A stretch of DNA of 38,138 nt, taken from CAZHTS01 sp964535315. GTDB lineage: Bacteria; Chloroflexota; Anaerolineae; Anaerolineales; Anaerolineaceae. Numbering within the stretch: the first letter of the stretch is position 1; each line of letters begins with the position of its first letter. The notes under the pieces are model-generated. The model saw only the letters and a program-made list of their open reading frames with translations, was not told the DNA's origin and ran no database searches. Positions 7,309 to 15,953 of this stretch are shown piece after piece. The position numbers were made by a program, and so were the translations under genes. The DNA lies in assembly GCA_964535315.1 (NCBI GenBank), contig CAZHTS010000048.1, forward strand, positions 1 through 38,138, in the 5' to 3' direction.

Positions 7309-8165
7309 ATTTCAGCGCCCCTCCCTCACCCTTGAAACTGGGGCTGACCGGTTACCCGCTGGGACACAGTCTGTCGCCGCGCCTGCATCATGCGGCCCTG
7401 GCGGCCATGCAACTGGCGGGCGAATATCGCCTCTATCCGGTGGCGCCCGAAGAAACGGGCGGGTTGGAACGGCTGCTGGCGCGGCTGCGCTGTGGTGAAC
7501 TGCACGGTCTGAACGTGACCATCCCACACAAACAAAACGTCTTGCCCTTGCTGGACAGGCGTTCGCCGGCGGTGGAACGGATCGGCGCAGCCAATACGTT
7601 GCGCATGTGCGACGGACAATTGTTGGGCGAGAACACGGACGCGGCCGGTTTTCTGATCGACGTGCAGCGTTTGCTGGCGAGACAGGCGCTGCCCCACGGG
7701 CAATGCGCCCTGGTGCTCGGTGCGGGGGGCTCGGCGCGGGCGGTGGTCTATGCGCTGGCGCAGGCCGGCTGGCAGGTGTGGGTGGCCGCCCGGCGGTTGG
7801 AGCAGGCGGATGCGTTGGCGGCGCAGCTGGCGGGCTGCGGGGCGCTGTATGCCCTCAGCCTGGACGCAAGCACCCTGCGTAGGCTGGAGCCGGTCTCTTT
7901 GCTGGTCAATACCACTCCGGTGGGCATGGCGCCCAACCCACAGGCCAGCCCCTGGCCGCAGGATGTGCCCCTGCCAGACGGCGCCGCAATCTATGACCTG
8001 GTCTATAACCCGGCCGAGACGCAATTGTTGTGCGCCGGACGCGCCGCCGGGTTGGCGGTGGCCAACGGGTTGGGTATGCTGATCGAGCAGGCCGCCCTGG
8101 CGTTAGAAGCCTGGAGCGGGCTGCGCGTGCCGCGCCGGGCGATGTGGCAGGCCGTCCAGGAATGA
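7305..8165 (+). CDS. aroE: Shikimate dehydrogenase
   Basis: A 286-residue NADPH-dependent shikimate dehydrogenase, reducing 3-dehydroshikimate. The substrate domain holds GYPLGHSLSP (16-25), NVTIPHK with catalytic Lys76, GAANTL, and GENTDAAGF with Asp112. The cofactor domain holds GAGGSARAV (139-147), NTTPVGM and YNPAETQLL, and the C-terminal NGLGMLIEQAALALE is standard. Length is normal for the family. The start codon overlaps the aroA stop (ATGA). A 25-base gap separates it from aroC. Confidence 0.97.
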   Translation: MNFSAPPSPLKLGLTGYPLGHSLSPRLHHAALAAMQLAGEYRLYPVAPEETGGLERLLARLRCGELHGLNVTIPHKQNVLPLLDRRSPAVERIGAANTLRMCDGQLLGENTDAAGFLIDVQRLLARQALPHGQCALVLGAGGSARAVVYALAQAGWQVWVAARRLEQADALAAQLAGCGALYALSLDASTLRRLEPVSLLVNTTPVGMAPNPQASPWPQDVPLPDGAAIYDLVYNPAETQLLCAGRAAGLAVANGLGMLIEQAALALEAWSGLRVPRRAMWQAVQE

Positions 8166-8190
8166 AGTTTAACTACGATCGAGGTGTGTT

Positions 8191-9363
8191 ATGCCTTTAA
8201 GATTCTTGACCGCCGGAGAGTCGCACGGCCCGGCTCTGACCGCCATTCTGGAAGGTCTGCCGGCCGGGCTGGCGCTGCCGGCCGATGTGATCAACCGTGA
8301 TCTGGCCCGCCGGCAGGCCGGCTACGGCGCCGGACCGCGCATGAAGCTGGAAAGCGATCGCGTCACCTTGCTGGGCGGGGTGATGGCCGGGCAGACCACC
8401 GGCGCTCCGCTGGCGCTGCACATCGAAAACAGCGATCATGCCCGCTGGCGCGGCCGGGCGGTGGCGGCCTTTACCAGCCCGCGCCCGGGGCACGCCGACC
8501 TGGCGGGGGCGATTAAATATGGCTACGACGATCTGCGCCCGGCGCTGGAACGCGCCTCGGCCCGCGAGACGGCGGCGCGCGTGGCGGTGGGGGCGGTGTG
8601 TCGCCATCTGTTGGCGCAATTTGATATCCTGGTCGGCGGTTACGTCAGCGCCATCGGCGCCGTACAGGCTGACCTGAGCGGCCTGCCGCTGGTCGAACGG
8701 GCGCGGCTCGGCGCCCAGAGCGAGGTGGGCTGCCCGGACGAAAGCGCCGCGGCGGCCATGCAGGCGCTGATCCACCAGACCATGCAGGGACGGGACACCC
8801 TGGGCGGCGTTATCGACGTGTTCGCCGTAGGACTGCCGGCCGGGTTGGGCTCGCACGTGCAGTGGGATCGCCGTCTGGAAGCCCGCCTGGGGGCGGCGGT
8901 GCTCAGCATTCAGGCCATCAAGGGGGTCGAGATCGGCCCGGCGTTCGACAATACCCGCCGGCCCGGGACACAGGTGCACGACGCCATCACCCTGGACGGC
9001 GACACGTTGGCGCGCGGTGAAAATCGCTGCGGTGGCCTGGAGGGCGGTATGACCACCGGGCAGCCGTTGCTGGTGCGGGCGGCGATGAAACCCATCGCCA
9101 CCACATTGACGCCGCAGCCTACCGTTGATCTGGCCAGCGGCCAGCCAGGTGAGACGCGCTACGAGCGTTCGGATTTCTGTCCGGTGCCGCGCGCCGTGGT
9201 GATCGTCGAGGCGATGGTGGCTTACGTCCTGGCCGACGCCCTGTTGGAGAAATTGGGCGGCGATTCGCTGGCCGAAATGCAGCCGCGTTTCCGGGCGCTG
9301 CGCAGGGCGCGCCTGGCAGACCTGCCGATGAGCGGGCAGGATCACATCTTCTGGCCGGAGTAA
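8191..9363 (+). CDS. aroC: Chorismate synthase
   Basis: A 390-residue chorismate synthase, the FMN-dependent last common step that removes phosphate from EPSP to give chorismate. It shows the opening LTAGESHGPAL, RRQAGYGAGPRMK, the invariant SPRPGHADLAGAIKYG (flavin and substrate site), RASARETAARVA, a GGLEGGMTTGQPL segment and the RSDFCPVPRAVV region. The length is usual for the bacterial short form. GAGGTG lies before ATG 8191. It is followed by seven bases and then aroKB. A large antisense open frame over this gene is a shadow of its GC-rich codon pattern. Confidence 0.98.
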   Translation: MPLRFLTAGESHGPALTAILEGLPAGLALPADVINRDLARRQAGYGAGPRMKLESDRVTLLGGVMAGQTTGAPLALHIENSDHARWRGRAVAAFTSPRPGHADLAGAIKYGYDDLRPALERASARETAARVAVGAVCRHLLAQFDILVGGYVSAIGAVQADLSGLPLVERARLGAQSEVGCPDESAAAAMQALIHQTMQGRDTLGGVIDVFAVGLPAGLGSHVQWDRRLEARLGAAVLSIQAIKGVEIGPAFDNTRRPGTQVHDAITLDGDTLARGENRCGGLEGGMTTGQPLLVRAAMKPIATTLTPQPTVDLASGQPGETRYERSDFCPVPRAVVIVEAMVAYVLADALLEKLGGDSLAEMQPRFRALRRARLADLPMSGQDHIFWPE

Positions 9364-9370
9364 GTCATCC

Positions 9371-10915
9371 ATGCATCCAAGACCTGATTTCTTCTTTCTT
9401 TACGGCCCGCCGGGCAGCGGCAAGAGCCGGGCCGGGCAATTGCTGGCGCAGCGGCTGGCGCTGCCTTTTTACGACCTGGACGCCGAGATCGAAAGGCGCT
9501 GTGGACAGACCATCCCGGCCATTTTTGCCGATCAGGGCGAGTGCGGTTTCCGCGCCCGGGAGCGCGCCGCTCTGCAGGCCGTGTTGGAAAACGGCGGCGG
9601 GGTGGTGGCCCTGGGCGGCGGGGCGCTGTTAGACCCCATCTGCCGCCAGCAGGCCGAGACGAACGGGACGGTGGTCTGTCTCACCGCCCCCGTCGAAACG
9701 CTGCTGGCGCGCCTGCGCGGCGACGCCAGCCGTCCGTTGCTGGGCGGCGAGGAGGAACGCGCCGCCCGCCTGAATGCGCTGCTGGCGCAGCGCAGCCAGC
9801 ACTACGCCGCGTTTGCGCTGCGACTGGATAGCGACCGGCTTTCGCCCGAGCAGGTTTGCGACGAGATCCAGATTCTACTGGGGGCGTTTCACGTCACCGG
9901 CATGGGGGCGGGATACGACGTGCGTGTGTTGGCCGGCGGGCTGGAACGCTGCGGCGATCTGCTGCGCCAGCGTGGACTGCAAGGCCCGCTGGCGTTGGTC
10001 AGCGACGAGAACGTCGCCCGCCATCATGCCGGCCGCGTACAGCGTGCCTTGCAGGCCGGCGGTTATACGGTGCAGCCAATCGTCATTCCGCCCGGCGAGG
10101 CGTATAAGACGCCCGAGACGGTCGGCCGCCTGTGGCGGGGCTTTCTTGAAGCCGGGCTGGAGCGCGGCAGCACCGTGTTTGCTCTGGGGGGCGGAGTGGT
10201 TGGCGACCTGGCCGGTTTTGCCGCCGCCACTTACCTGCGCGGTGTGCGCTGGGTGTGCGCCCCCACCACGCTGCTGGCAATGGCCGACGCCAGCCTGGGC
10301 GGTAAGACCGGCGCCGACCTGCCGCAGGGCAAGAATCTGGTGGGGGCCTTTCATCCGCCCAGCCTGGTGCTGGCCGACCCCACCACTCTGCAAACTCTGC
10401 CGGAGGAGGAACTGCGCAGCGGGCTGGCCGAGGTGGTCAAGCATGGCGTCTTGCAGGATGAGACGTTGTTCGCTCGCTGCGCCCGAGGCTGGCCGGCGGT
10501 GGCCGAACCGGATTGGGGCGAGGTGGTGCGCCGGGCGGTGGCGGTCAAGGTGCGTTTTATCGAGGCCGACCCGTACGAGCGGGGGGTGCGCGCAGCCCTC
10601 AACCTGGGGCACACCATCGGGCACGGCGTCGAACGATTGAGCGACTACCGCATCCGTCACGGCGAGGCGGTGGCGATTGGGCTGGTGGCCGAGGCGCGCC
10701 TGGCCGAACAGATTGGGCTGGCCGAGGCCGGGCTGGCGGAGCATCTCCGCAGTGTGCTGAGTGGGCTTGGTTTGCCTACCGAAATTCCGGCCGAGATGGA
10801 TCCGCAGAGGCTGCAAAGCGCCATGCAGGTAGATAAAAAGCGCGCCGGCGGCAGGCTGCGTTATGCGCTGCCGCTGCGCATCGGCGCGTTTCAGGTGGGG
10901 GTGGAGGTGGAGTGA
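9371..10915 (+). CDS. aroKB: Shikimate kinase-3-dehydroquinate synthase fusion
   Basis: A 514-residue bifunctional protein. Residues 1-~172 are shikimate kinase: Walker A GPPGSGKS (12-19), DLDAEIE (35-41) for shikimate binding, FRARER (60-65), GGGAL (82-86), and the lid region RPLL. Residues ~180-514 are 3-dehydroquinate synthase: GGGVVGDLAGFAAATYLRG (273-291), PTTLLAMADASLGGKTG, KNLVGAFHPP, and metal ligands Glu354 (GLAEVVKHG), His414 (NLGHTIGH) and His430 (RHGEA). Both halves have their key residues, so both steps (steps 5 and 2) should work. The same fusion order is known from Thermotoga. GGAG stands 10 bases before the ATG. aroQ starts three bases after the stop. Confidence 0.96.
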   Translation: MHPRPDFFFLYGPPGSGKSRAGQLLAQRLALPFYDLDAEIERRCGQTIPAIFADQGECGFRARERAALQAVLENGGGVVALGGGALLDPICRQQAETNGTVVCLTAPVETLLARLRGDASRPLLGGEEERAARLNALLAQRSQHYAAFALRLDSDRLSPEQVCDEIQILLGAFHVTGMGAGYDVRVLAGGLERCGDLLRQRGLQGPLALVSDENVARHHAGRVQRALQAGGYTVQPIVIPPGEAYKTPETVGRLWRGFLEAGLERGSTVFALGGGVVGDLAGFAAATYLRGVRWVCAPTTLLAMADASLGGKTGADLPQGKNLVGAFHPPSLVLADPTTLQTLPEEELRSGLAEVVKHGVLQDETLFARCARGWPAVAEPDWGEVVRRAVAVKVRFIEADPYERGVRAALNLGHTIGHGVERLSDYRIRHGEAVAIGLVAEARLAEQIGLAEAGLAEHLRSVLSGLGLPTEIPAEMDPQRLQSAMQVDKKRAGGRLRYALPLRIGAFQVGVEVE

Positions 10916-10918
10916 GCG

Positions 10919-11380
10919 ATGAACCAAATTCTCGTTTTACATGGCCCTAATTTGAACCTGCTCGGGCAGCGCGAGCCCGAGGTATACGGGCGGGTGACGC
11001 TGGCCGATATCGACCAGCGCCTGGTAGCGTTGGGCGAGCAACTGGGCTGTACGGTGCGTTCGTACCAGTCCAATCACGAAGGCGCCCTGATCGACGCCCT
11101 GCACGACGCCCGGCACTGGGCGCAGGGGGTGGTGTTCAACCCGGGGGGGTACACGCATACGTCGGTGGCGCTGCGTGATGCGGTGGCAGCGATTTCCTTG
11201 CCGGTGATCGAGGTGCATCTCTCCAACACCCAGGGGCGCGAAGAATTCCGTCATCGCTCGCTGATTGCCCCGGTTTGCCTGGGCAGCATCAGCGGGCTGG
11301 GCTGGCGTTCGTACACCCTGGCGTTGCGCGGCCTGGCGGAATGGCTCGCTGAGAAAAACCACGGCGCCCCCGTTTCGTAG
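10919..11380 (+). CDS. aroQ: Type II 3-dehydroquinate dehydratase
   Basis: A 153-residue type II dehydroquinase (step 3; 3-dehydroquinate to 3-dehydroshikimate by anti elimination), normally a dodecamer. It has LHGPNLNLLGQREPEVYG with Asn11, Arg18 and catalytic Tyr23; QSNHEGALID; NPGGYTHTSVALRDA; EVHLSN with His100; and REEFRHRSLI. It is the last gene of the aro operon: three bases after aroKB, followed by a strong hairpin. With it the window encodes every step from DAHP synthase to chorismate. Confidence 0.97.
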   Translation: MNQILVLHGPNLNLLGQREPEVYGRVTLADIDQRLVALGEQLGCTVRSYQSNHEGALIDALHDARHWAQGVVFNPGGYTHTSVALRDAVAAISLPVIEVHLSNTQGREEFRHRSLIAPVCLGSISGLGWRSYTLALRGLAEWLAEKNHGAPVS

Positions 11381-11446
11381 CTGCGGGTGAGGCGGCGGGG
11401 GGGAAGCCTTAACGCAAAGGTGCAGATCCGGCGGATTTAAAAATCA

Positions 11447-11480
11447 GCAGGGGCTGCCCGGCTTTTGGGGCAGCCCCTGC
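11447..11480. terminator. Convergent terminator between aroQ and tupA
   Basis: A perfect 13-bp inverted repeat, GCAGGGGCTGCCC (11447-11459) and its complement (11468-11480), with an 8-base loop. Read on the minus strand the stem is followed by TGATTTTTAAA, so it is a normal intrinsic terminator for tupA. On the plus strand there is no T-run, so for the aro operon it is a hairpin end at best. Confidence 0.8.
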
Positions 11481-11508
11481 ACATGCTTACAGTGGGGGTG
11501 GAGCAGGG

Positions 11509-12357
11509 TTAAAGGCCGAGGTCGGCGTCGGTCTTGGTGGCGTCGGGGACGAACAGCGCCTGACCGTATTTGTCCACGCCGAATTTACCGATCAGTTCCT
11601 GCGTCTCGGGGGCCACCATGAAGTTGGCGAAAGCGATGGCGCCGTCCTTGTTGACCTTGGGGTATTTCTCGGGGTTAACGGTGATGACGTGATAAACGTT
11701 AAGCAGGGCGTTGTCCTTCTCTACCATGATCTCCAGCGGAGCGCCTTCCTTGCTGGCCAGATAGGTGGCGCGATCGGTCAGGCAGTAGGCGTTCTTCTCG
11801 GCCGCGATTTTGAGCGTGGCGCCCATACCCTGACCGGTTTCCAGATACCATTCCTTGCCCTTGGGGTCGATCTCCGCTTTCTTCCACAGGGCCAGCTCGG
11901 CTTTATGGGTGCCCGAATCGTCGCCACGCGAGGCAAAAGCTGCCTTCTTGTCGGCCACGATCTTGAAGGCGTCCACCGCTTTGGCCGTGCCTTTGAGACC
12001 GGCGGGATCATCTTTGGTACCGACGACGATAAAATCGTTGTGCATGACCAGCCGGCGTTCGCCGCCGAAGCCCTTCTCCATGAAGGTCTTTTCAGAGGCG
12101 GGGGCGTGTACCAGCAGGACATCGGCGTTGCCTTCCTCTCCCATCTTGAGCGCCTGGCCGGTGCCTACGGCCACGACCTTCACCTGGTAGCCGCTCTTTT
12201 CCTGGAAGACCGGCAGGAGTACATCCAGCAGACCAGAGTCCTGGGTGCTGGTCGTGGTCGCCAGGATCAGTTCCTTTACGACCGGGGTGGCCGGGGTGCA
12301 ACTGGTCAGCACCAGGCTGACCAACAACACGATACTGAGGGCGATCTGCTTGTTCAT
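11509..12357 (-). CDS. tupA: Tungstate-binding lipoprotein TupA
   Basis: A 282-residue periplasmic substrate-binding lipoprotein of the tungstate ABC transporter. The signal peptide ends in a lipobox (LVLTSC, Cys20). The family signature TTTSTQDSGLLDVLLP follows, then VGTGQALKMGEEGNADVLLVH, HNDFIVVGT and SRGDDSGTHKAE, which holds the second oxyanion-binding segment. The start at 12357 has AGGAGA upstream; a start seven codons earlier lacks a site. The usual tupB permease and tupC ATPase do not follow: the gene ends at a terminator facing aroQ, so the membrane parts must be elsewhere. A molybdate or general oxyanion role cannot be excluded. Transport supports tungsten or molybdenum enzymes. 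Confidence 0.92.
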   Translation of the reverse strand: MNKQIALSIVLLVSLVLTSCTPATPVVKELILATTTSTQDSGLLDVLLPVFQEKSGYQVKVVAVGTGQALKMGEEGNADVLLVHAPASEKTFMEKGFGGERRLVMHNDFIVVGTKDDPAGLKGTAKAVDAFKIVADKKAAFASRGDDSGTHKAELALWKKAEIDPKGKEWYLETGQGMGATLKIAAEKNAYCLTDRATYLASKEGAPLEIMVEKDNALLNVYHVITVNPEKYPKVNKDGAIAFANFMVAPETQELIGKFGVDKYGQALFVPDATKTDADLGL

Positions 12358-12408
12358 GTCTTCTCCTGGAAGCAACAAACTGTATCGATATAACCGGACA
12401 ACAGGTGT

Positions 12409-12414
12409 ATTATA
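12409..12414 (-). promoter_or_regulatory. Candidate -10 box of tupA
   Basis: A perfect TATAAT on the minus strand, 51 bases upstream of the tupA ATG. No good -35 hexamer lies at 16-18 bases, so the promoter may need an activator. Confidence 0.4.
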
Positions 12415-12687
12415 CTATCTCGTCATAGAAAACTGGTAGGACGCGTCGCCTGTAAATCTCATCGTGGCGTATAAGTAGCGCTTCCCGGCGAAAACACAGG
12501 ATTGAGACTCCAGAATCGGCGTTTCACGATCGTTTCACGGCGGGCGAAAATCCGCGAGAATCTTTTGGGTTCGTCATCCACCTGTGGCCCAATTCTTGCG
12601 AAAGGACGCCATACCCCTATATACGGTGGCGCGTGTGTTCTCTGGCTCGCATCTATGGTAAAATCGTTTGCCGGATCAGGTCGGCGG

Positions 12688-12778
12688 GGCAGGCAAAATA
12701 CCGCCAATTTCTTTAACATTTGAATCCTTAAAGAATCTGTTTTTTTTAAGGATGCGTAGGTTTCATAGCTTGCCTGCC
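12688..12778. repeat. Nested inverted repeats upstream of dnaA
   Basis: An outer pair GGCAGGCAA (12688-12696) and TTGCCTGCC (12770-12778) encloses an inner pair ATCCTTAAA (12724-12732) and TTTAAGGAT (12745-12753), which has a 12-base loop rich in T. Both arms are perfect 9-mers. The right outer arm overlaps the candidate -35 box of dnaA, so it could be an operator or a cruciform. No protein known to bind it was recognised. Confidence 0.5.
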
Positions 12779-12798
12779 GGGGGTATTTTTGCTAGAAT
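12770..12798 (+). promoter_or_regulatory. Candidate promoter of dnaA
   Basis: TTGCCT (12770-12775), 17 bases, then TAGAAT (12793-12798), preceded by TGC, an extended -10 element. The start would be near 12805, giving a leader of about 150 bases before dnaA. The rest of 12358-12955 shows no gene and no convincing cluster of DnaA boxes. Confidence 0.5.
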
Positions 12799-12955
12799 CC
12801 AGGAAGAACAACGCGGGGTCACAAAAACGGCCCTTTTTTTACGCTCTACGTGGAACCGATACAGTTAATGATTTCACTCCCGCTGCTATATGCAGTGGGT
12901 TTGTGTGTGTACGTCCTTGCGCCATCCTGGCAGCTCATCAAAAATGGAGGCAGGT

Positions 12956-14311
12956 ATGACAATGAACCCTCAACAAGCCTGGCAAGCGACGCTGGGACAG
13001 CTCCAAATGGAGATGTCTAAAGCGGCTTTCGATACGTGGGTGCGCAGCACCGAACTGGTTTCAGCCGGCGAAGAAACCTTTACCGTCGGCGTGCAAAATG
13101 CTTACGCCCGCGATTGGCTTGACAGCCGTCTATCCAGCACCGTCTCGCGCCTGTTGAGTGGTTTGATGAATCGCCCACAAAAGGTCGAGTTTGTCGTCTG
13201 GCAAAAGGATTTTGAGCCGATTGAGAGCGAGCCGGTAATCGAAAGCAAAGTGGAAGAAACCAACGAGCCACTGCGCCCCGGCAACAACACGATCCACTAC
13301 CGTTACACGTTTGACAACTTCGTGGTGGGGGCCAGCAACCGCCTGGCGCACGCCGCCTGCATGGCCGTGGCCGAGAACCCTGCCAGAGCCTACAACCCGT
13401 TGTTCCTGTACGGGGGTGTGGGCTTGGGCAAAACCCACCTGCTGCACGCCATCGGCAACGCTGCCCTGCAAAGCGGGTTGCAGATTCTGTACGTTTCGTC
13501 GGAAGAATTTACCAACGACCTGATCAACGCCATTCGTTCGCACACCACGGCTGCTTTCCGCGAACGCTACCGGCGCATCGATGTCTTGCTGATCGACGAC
13601 ATCCAGTTCATCGCCGGTAAAGAATCCACTCAGGAAGAGTTCTTCCATACCTTTAATACGCTGCACGGTCAGGATAAACAAATCGTGATTTCCTCCGACC
13701 GCCCACCCAAAGCGCTGGTTACGCTGGAAGAACGCCTGCGTTCACGCTTTGAATGGGGGCTGACCGCTGACATCCAACCGCCGGACTTCGAGACGCGCAT
13801 GGCCATCCTGCGTTCGAAGGCCGAGCGCGCCGGACGCCAGGTGCCCAACGACATCATTGAGACGATCGCCCGTCAGATCCAATCCAACATTCGTGAACTG
13901 GAAGGTGCGCTGACGCGGGTGCTGGCCTTCTCCGATTTGAGCGGTTTGCCGCTCACCCCGCAACTGGTGGGGTCGGCGCTGGCCGATCTCATCCCGCAGC
14001 AGCGCCAGCTCGAACCGCGCCAGGTGTTGGACGCCGTGGCCGACGCCTTTGGCATCAGCACCGACCGGCTGCTCAGCCGCGACCGCTCACGCGAGGTGGC
14101 GCTGCCACGCCAGGTGGCCATGTATCTGCTGCGCGAAGAGGCCAACGCCTCGTTGCCGCAGATCGGCGAGGCCATCGGCGGGCGCGATCATACCACGGTC
14201 ATGTATGCCTGTGAAAAGGTGGCGGACATGATCGAACGCGACGATCACCTGCGCCGGCAGATCATCCAGATCCGCGAACAACTGTACGGGCGTAACCGCT
14301 TGAGCGCCTGA
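12956..14311 (+). CDS. dnaA: Chromosomal replication initiator DnaA
   Basis: A 451-residue DnaA. Domain I (1-~82) begins PQQAWQATLGQLQ and is followed by a short, acidic domain II. Domain III is the AAA+ ATPase with Walker A GGVGLGKT (153-160), Walker B VLLIDDIQ (210-217) and the RLRSRFEWGL arginine-finger region. Domain IV carries the DNA-binding signature GGRDHTTVMYACEKV. The start at 12956 sits five bases after GGAGG; upstream in-frame Mets have no site, and an ATG two codons later is possible. The usual dnaN/recF neighbours are absent: a secreted protein gene follows. No clear TTATCCACA-type boxes were found next to it, so the origin need not be here. Confidence 0.97.
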   Translation: MTMNPQQAWQATLGQLQMEMSKAAFDTWVRSTELVSAGEETFTVGVQNAYARDWLDSRLSSTVSRLLSGLMNRPQKVEFVVWQKDFEPIESEPVIESKVEETNEPLRPGNNTIHYRYTFDNFVVGASNRLAHAACMAVAENPARAYNPLFLYGGVGLGKTHLLHAIGNAALQSGLQILYVSSEEFTNDLINAIRSHTTAAFRERYRRIDVLLIDDIQFIAGKESTQEEFFHTFNTLHGQDKQIVISSDRPPKALVTLEERLRSRFEWGLTADIQPPDFETRMAILRSKAERAGRQVPNDIIETIARQIQSNIRELEGALTRVLAFSDLSGLPLTPQLVGSALADLIPQQRQLEPRQVLDAVADAFGISTDRLLSRDRSREVALPRQVAMYLLREEANASLPQIGEAIGGRDHTTVMYACEKVADMIERDDHLRRQIIQIREQLYGRNRLSA

Positions 14312-14363
14312 CCCCCGGCATGTTTATTGCATCCAGGTGGGAAAACCGTCTGGAGGCAATCTC

Positions 14364-15917
14364 ATGCGTGTGGTCAAGTTCTTACAACGACTCAGCCCTT
14401 TTGCATTACTGATCGCTCTGGTGCTGTTGCTTGAACCGGCGTTGCGGCCGGTACAAGCGGCGGTTGCACCGCGCATTGACGGCATCGGCCTGACGGCCCA
14501 GGCGCCGCTCACCCCGACCGGCGCCAAGGGGATGACCCTGGAACCGGCGGTGCAGTGGGCGCGTCACGAACTGCTGTGGGGGCGGTTGGAACCCCAGGCC
14601 GGTCGTTTCGATTGGAACGCCGCCGACCCCCAGCGATTACAACAGCTAAAACAAGCGGGTGTGCGGGTGGTGGCAGTATTGTCCGGCGGGCCGGTCTATC
14701 TGCCCCACCAGGCCGGGCGTCCGGTGGAACCGCAGGCGCTGCTCGAGCGCTGGGGGGCGTACGTTCAGGCGCTGGTCGATCAATACGGGGATCAGATCGA
14801 TTACTGGCAAATCGGCGGGCTGATGAACGATCGTCTCGGGTGGGGCGCGGTGGTCTACCCCGCTTTGATGGGGGCGCAGGCTGAACCGGAGCCGATCTTG
14901 TACGTGCGTATGCTGCAAATCGCCGCTCAAGTTATCCGCCGCCACAATCCGCTGGATACGGTGATCCTGGGCAGCCTGGCGGGCGGGGCGGAGCAGGATT
15001 GTTCGACCAACCCCTTCTTCTTCCTGAGCCAGATGCACACGGCCGGGGCGTGGGGGGCTTTTGATGCCATCGGCTACCAGCCCAACTGGGCGGGGGCGCC
15101 CCCCGAAAGTGTGCTCGAGCGCGGCCTGGCGCACGACCCTGCCAGCGGGCTGTGCCGTCTGGACAGCACGGCCCGTTACAACCTGGCCGGTGAGACCGGC
15201 GCTCTGGTTGAACTGGCCAGGGCGTTGGGCGGCAAACCGGTGTGGGTCACCGGGCTGGGCTGGGATTCGAGTTCCTTGCAAATGCAGGCCGACCTGCTGC
15301 AAGTACCGGCGCCGCGTTTGCAGGCCAGTTATCTGGCGCGCATGTATACTGCGCTGCTGGCAATTCCCGGGGTGGAAAAGGTATTCTGGGAAGCGCCGCT
15401 CGACCCCGGCGCCCGGCGCACACTGGCCAATTTGAACATGATTTTGAGCGGCAGCCGTCCGTTGGGCCAGAGCCAGGGACAGGCGAGCGGCGGGCAGGGG
15501 GTGTATGAATATCGCTTCTGGAAGGCCGGGCAGACCATTGTCCTGCTGTGGCGCGCTCCCGGCAACGAGGCGCCCACGCCGGTGGCGTTGCAGGGTCTGG
15601 AGATCGGACGATTGCGCGCCTATCCGGCCGATACACTGGATCTGTCGGATGAAACAGGCGTTGACGTTGCGGTTGAAGATGGACGCGGCGTGTTCAGTTT
15701 CAACGGCCAGCCGGCTATCCTGATTGGCAGCAGCGACAATCTGGTCAGCAACCTGATTGAGAGCAGCCGCGATCAGGTCGAGACCTGGCTGCGGGCGCAG
15801 CTGGAACAACTCAAAACGCTGGCTTACGCCTGGTTGCAGAACAGCAAACAACAGGCGGCCGTCTGGCTTAAGGAGCAGCTGCGTTCCTGGATCGATATGC
15901 TGTTGAGCGCCATTTGA
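14364..15917 (+). CDS. Secreted clan GH-A glycosidase-like protein, probable pseudoenzyme
   Basis: A 517-residue exported protein: signal peptide (FALLIALVLLLEPALRPVQA), a TIM-barrel domain of the GH-A type (~40-380), a small beta domain, and a C-terminal amphipathic helical tail from ~450. The barrel opening (WARHELLWGRLEPQAGRFDW) is typical. Yet the acid/base motif, normally W-I-x-NEPN, reads YWQIGGLMND (147-156), and the nucleophile motif, normally V-W-V/L-TE-F-GW, reads VWVTGLGW (293-300). Both Glu are missing, so hydrolysis by the usual mechanism is not expected; a carbohydrate-binding or scaffold role is likelier. The start at 14364 has GGAGG seven bases upstream. It follows dnaA by 52 bases and ends at a strong terminator. 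Confidence 0.7.
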   Translation: MRVVKFLQRLSPFALLIALVLLLEPALRPVQAAVAPRIDGIGLTAQAPLTPTGAKGMTLEPAVQWARHELLWGRLEPQAGRFDWNAADPQRLQQLKQAGVRVVAVLSGGPVYLPHQAGRPVEPQALLERWGAYVQALVDQYGDQIDYWQIGGLMNDRLGWGAVVYPALMGAQAEPEPILYVRMLQIAAQVIRRHNPLDTVILGSLAGGAEQDCSTNPFFFLSQMHTAGAWGAFDAIGYQPNWAGAPPESVLERGLAHDPASGLCRLDSTARYNLAGETGALVELARALGGKPVWVTGLGWDSSSLQMQADLLQVPAPRLQASYLARMYTALLAIPGVEKVFWEAPLDPGARRTLANLNMILSGSRPLGQSQGQASGGQGVYEYRFWKAGQTIVLLWRAPGNEAPTPVALQGLEIGRLRAYPADTLDLSDETGVDVAVEDGRGVFSFNGQPAILIGSSDNLVSNLIESSRDQVETWLRAQLEQLKTLAYAWLQNSKQQAAVWLKEQLRSWIDMLLSAI

Positions 15918-15953
15918 GCAAAATTGACACAGTCAAAAACGCCAATCTCCATT

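Noticed and set aside
8197..9372. 391-codon open frame antisense to aroC, and similar long antisense frames over aroA, dnaA and the WD40 genes
   Set aside because: They lie fully over clear genes, have low-complexity Arg/Pro/Gln-rich translations and arise from GC-rich codon bias.
12575..12592. Possible DnaA boxes upstream of dnaA
   Set aside because: The best match (TCATCCACC and its neighbour CTGTGG) differs from TTATCCACA at several places and there is no cluster, so no origin is called.
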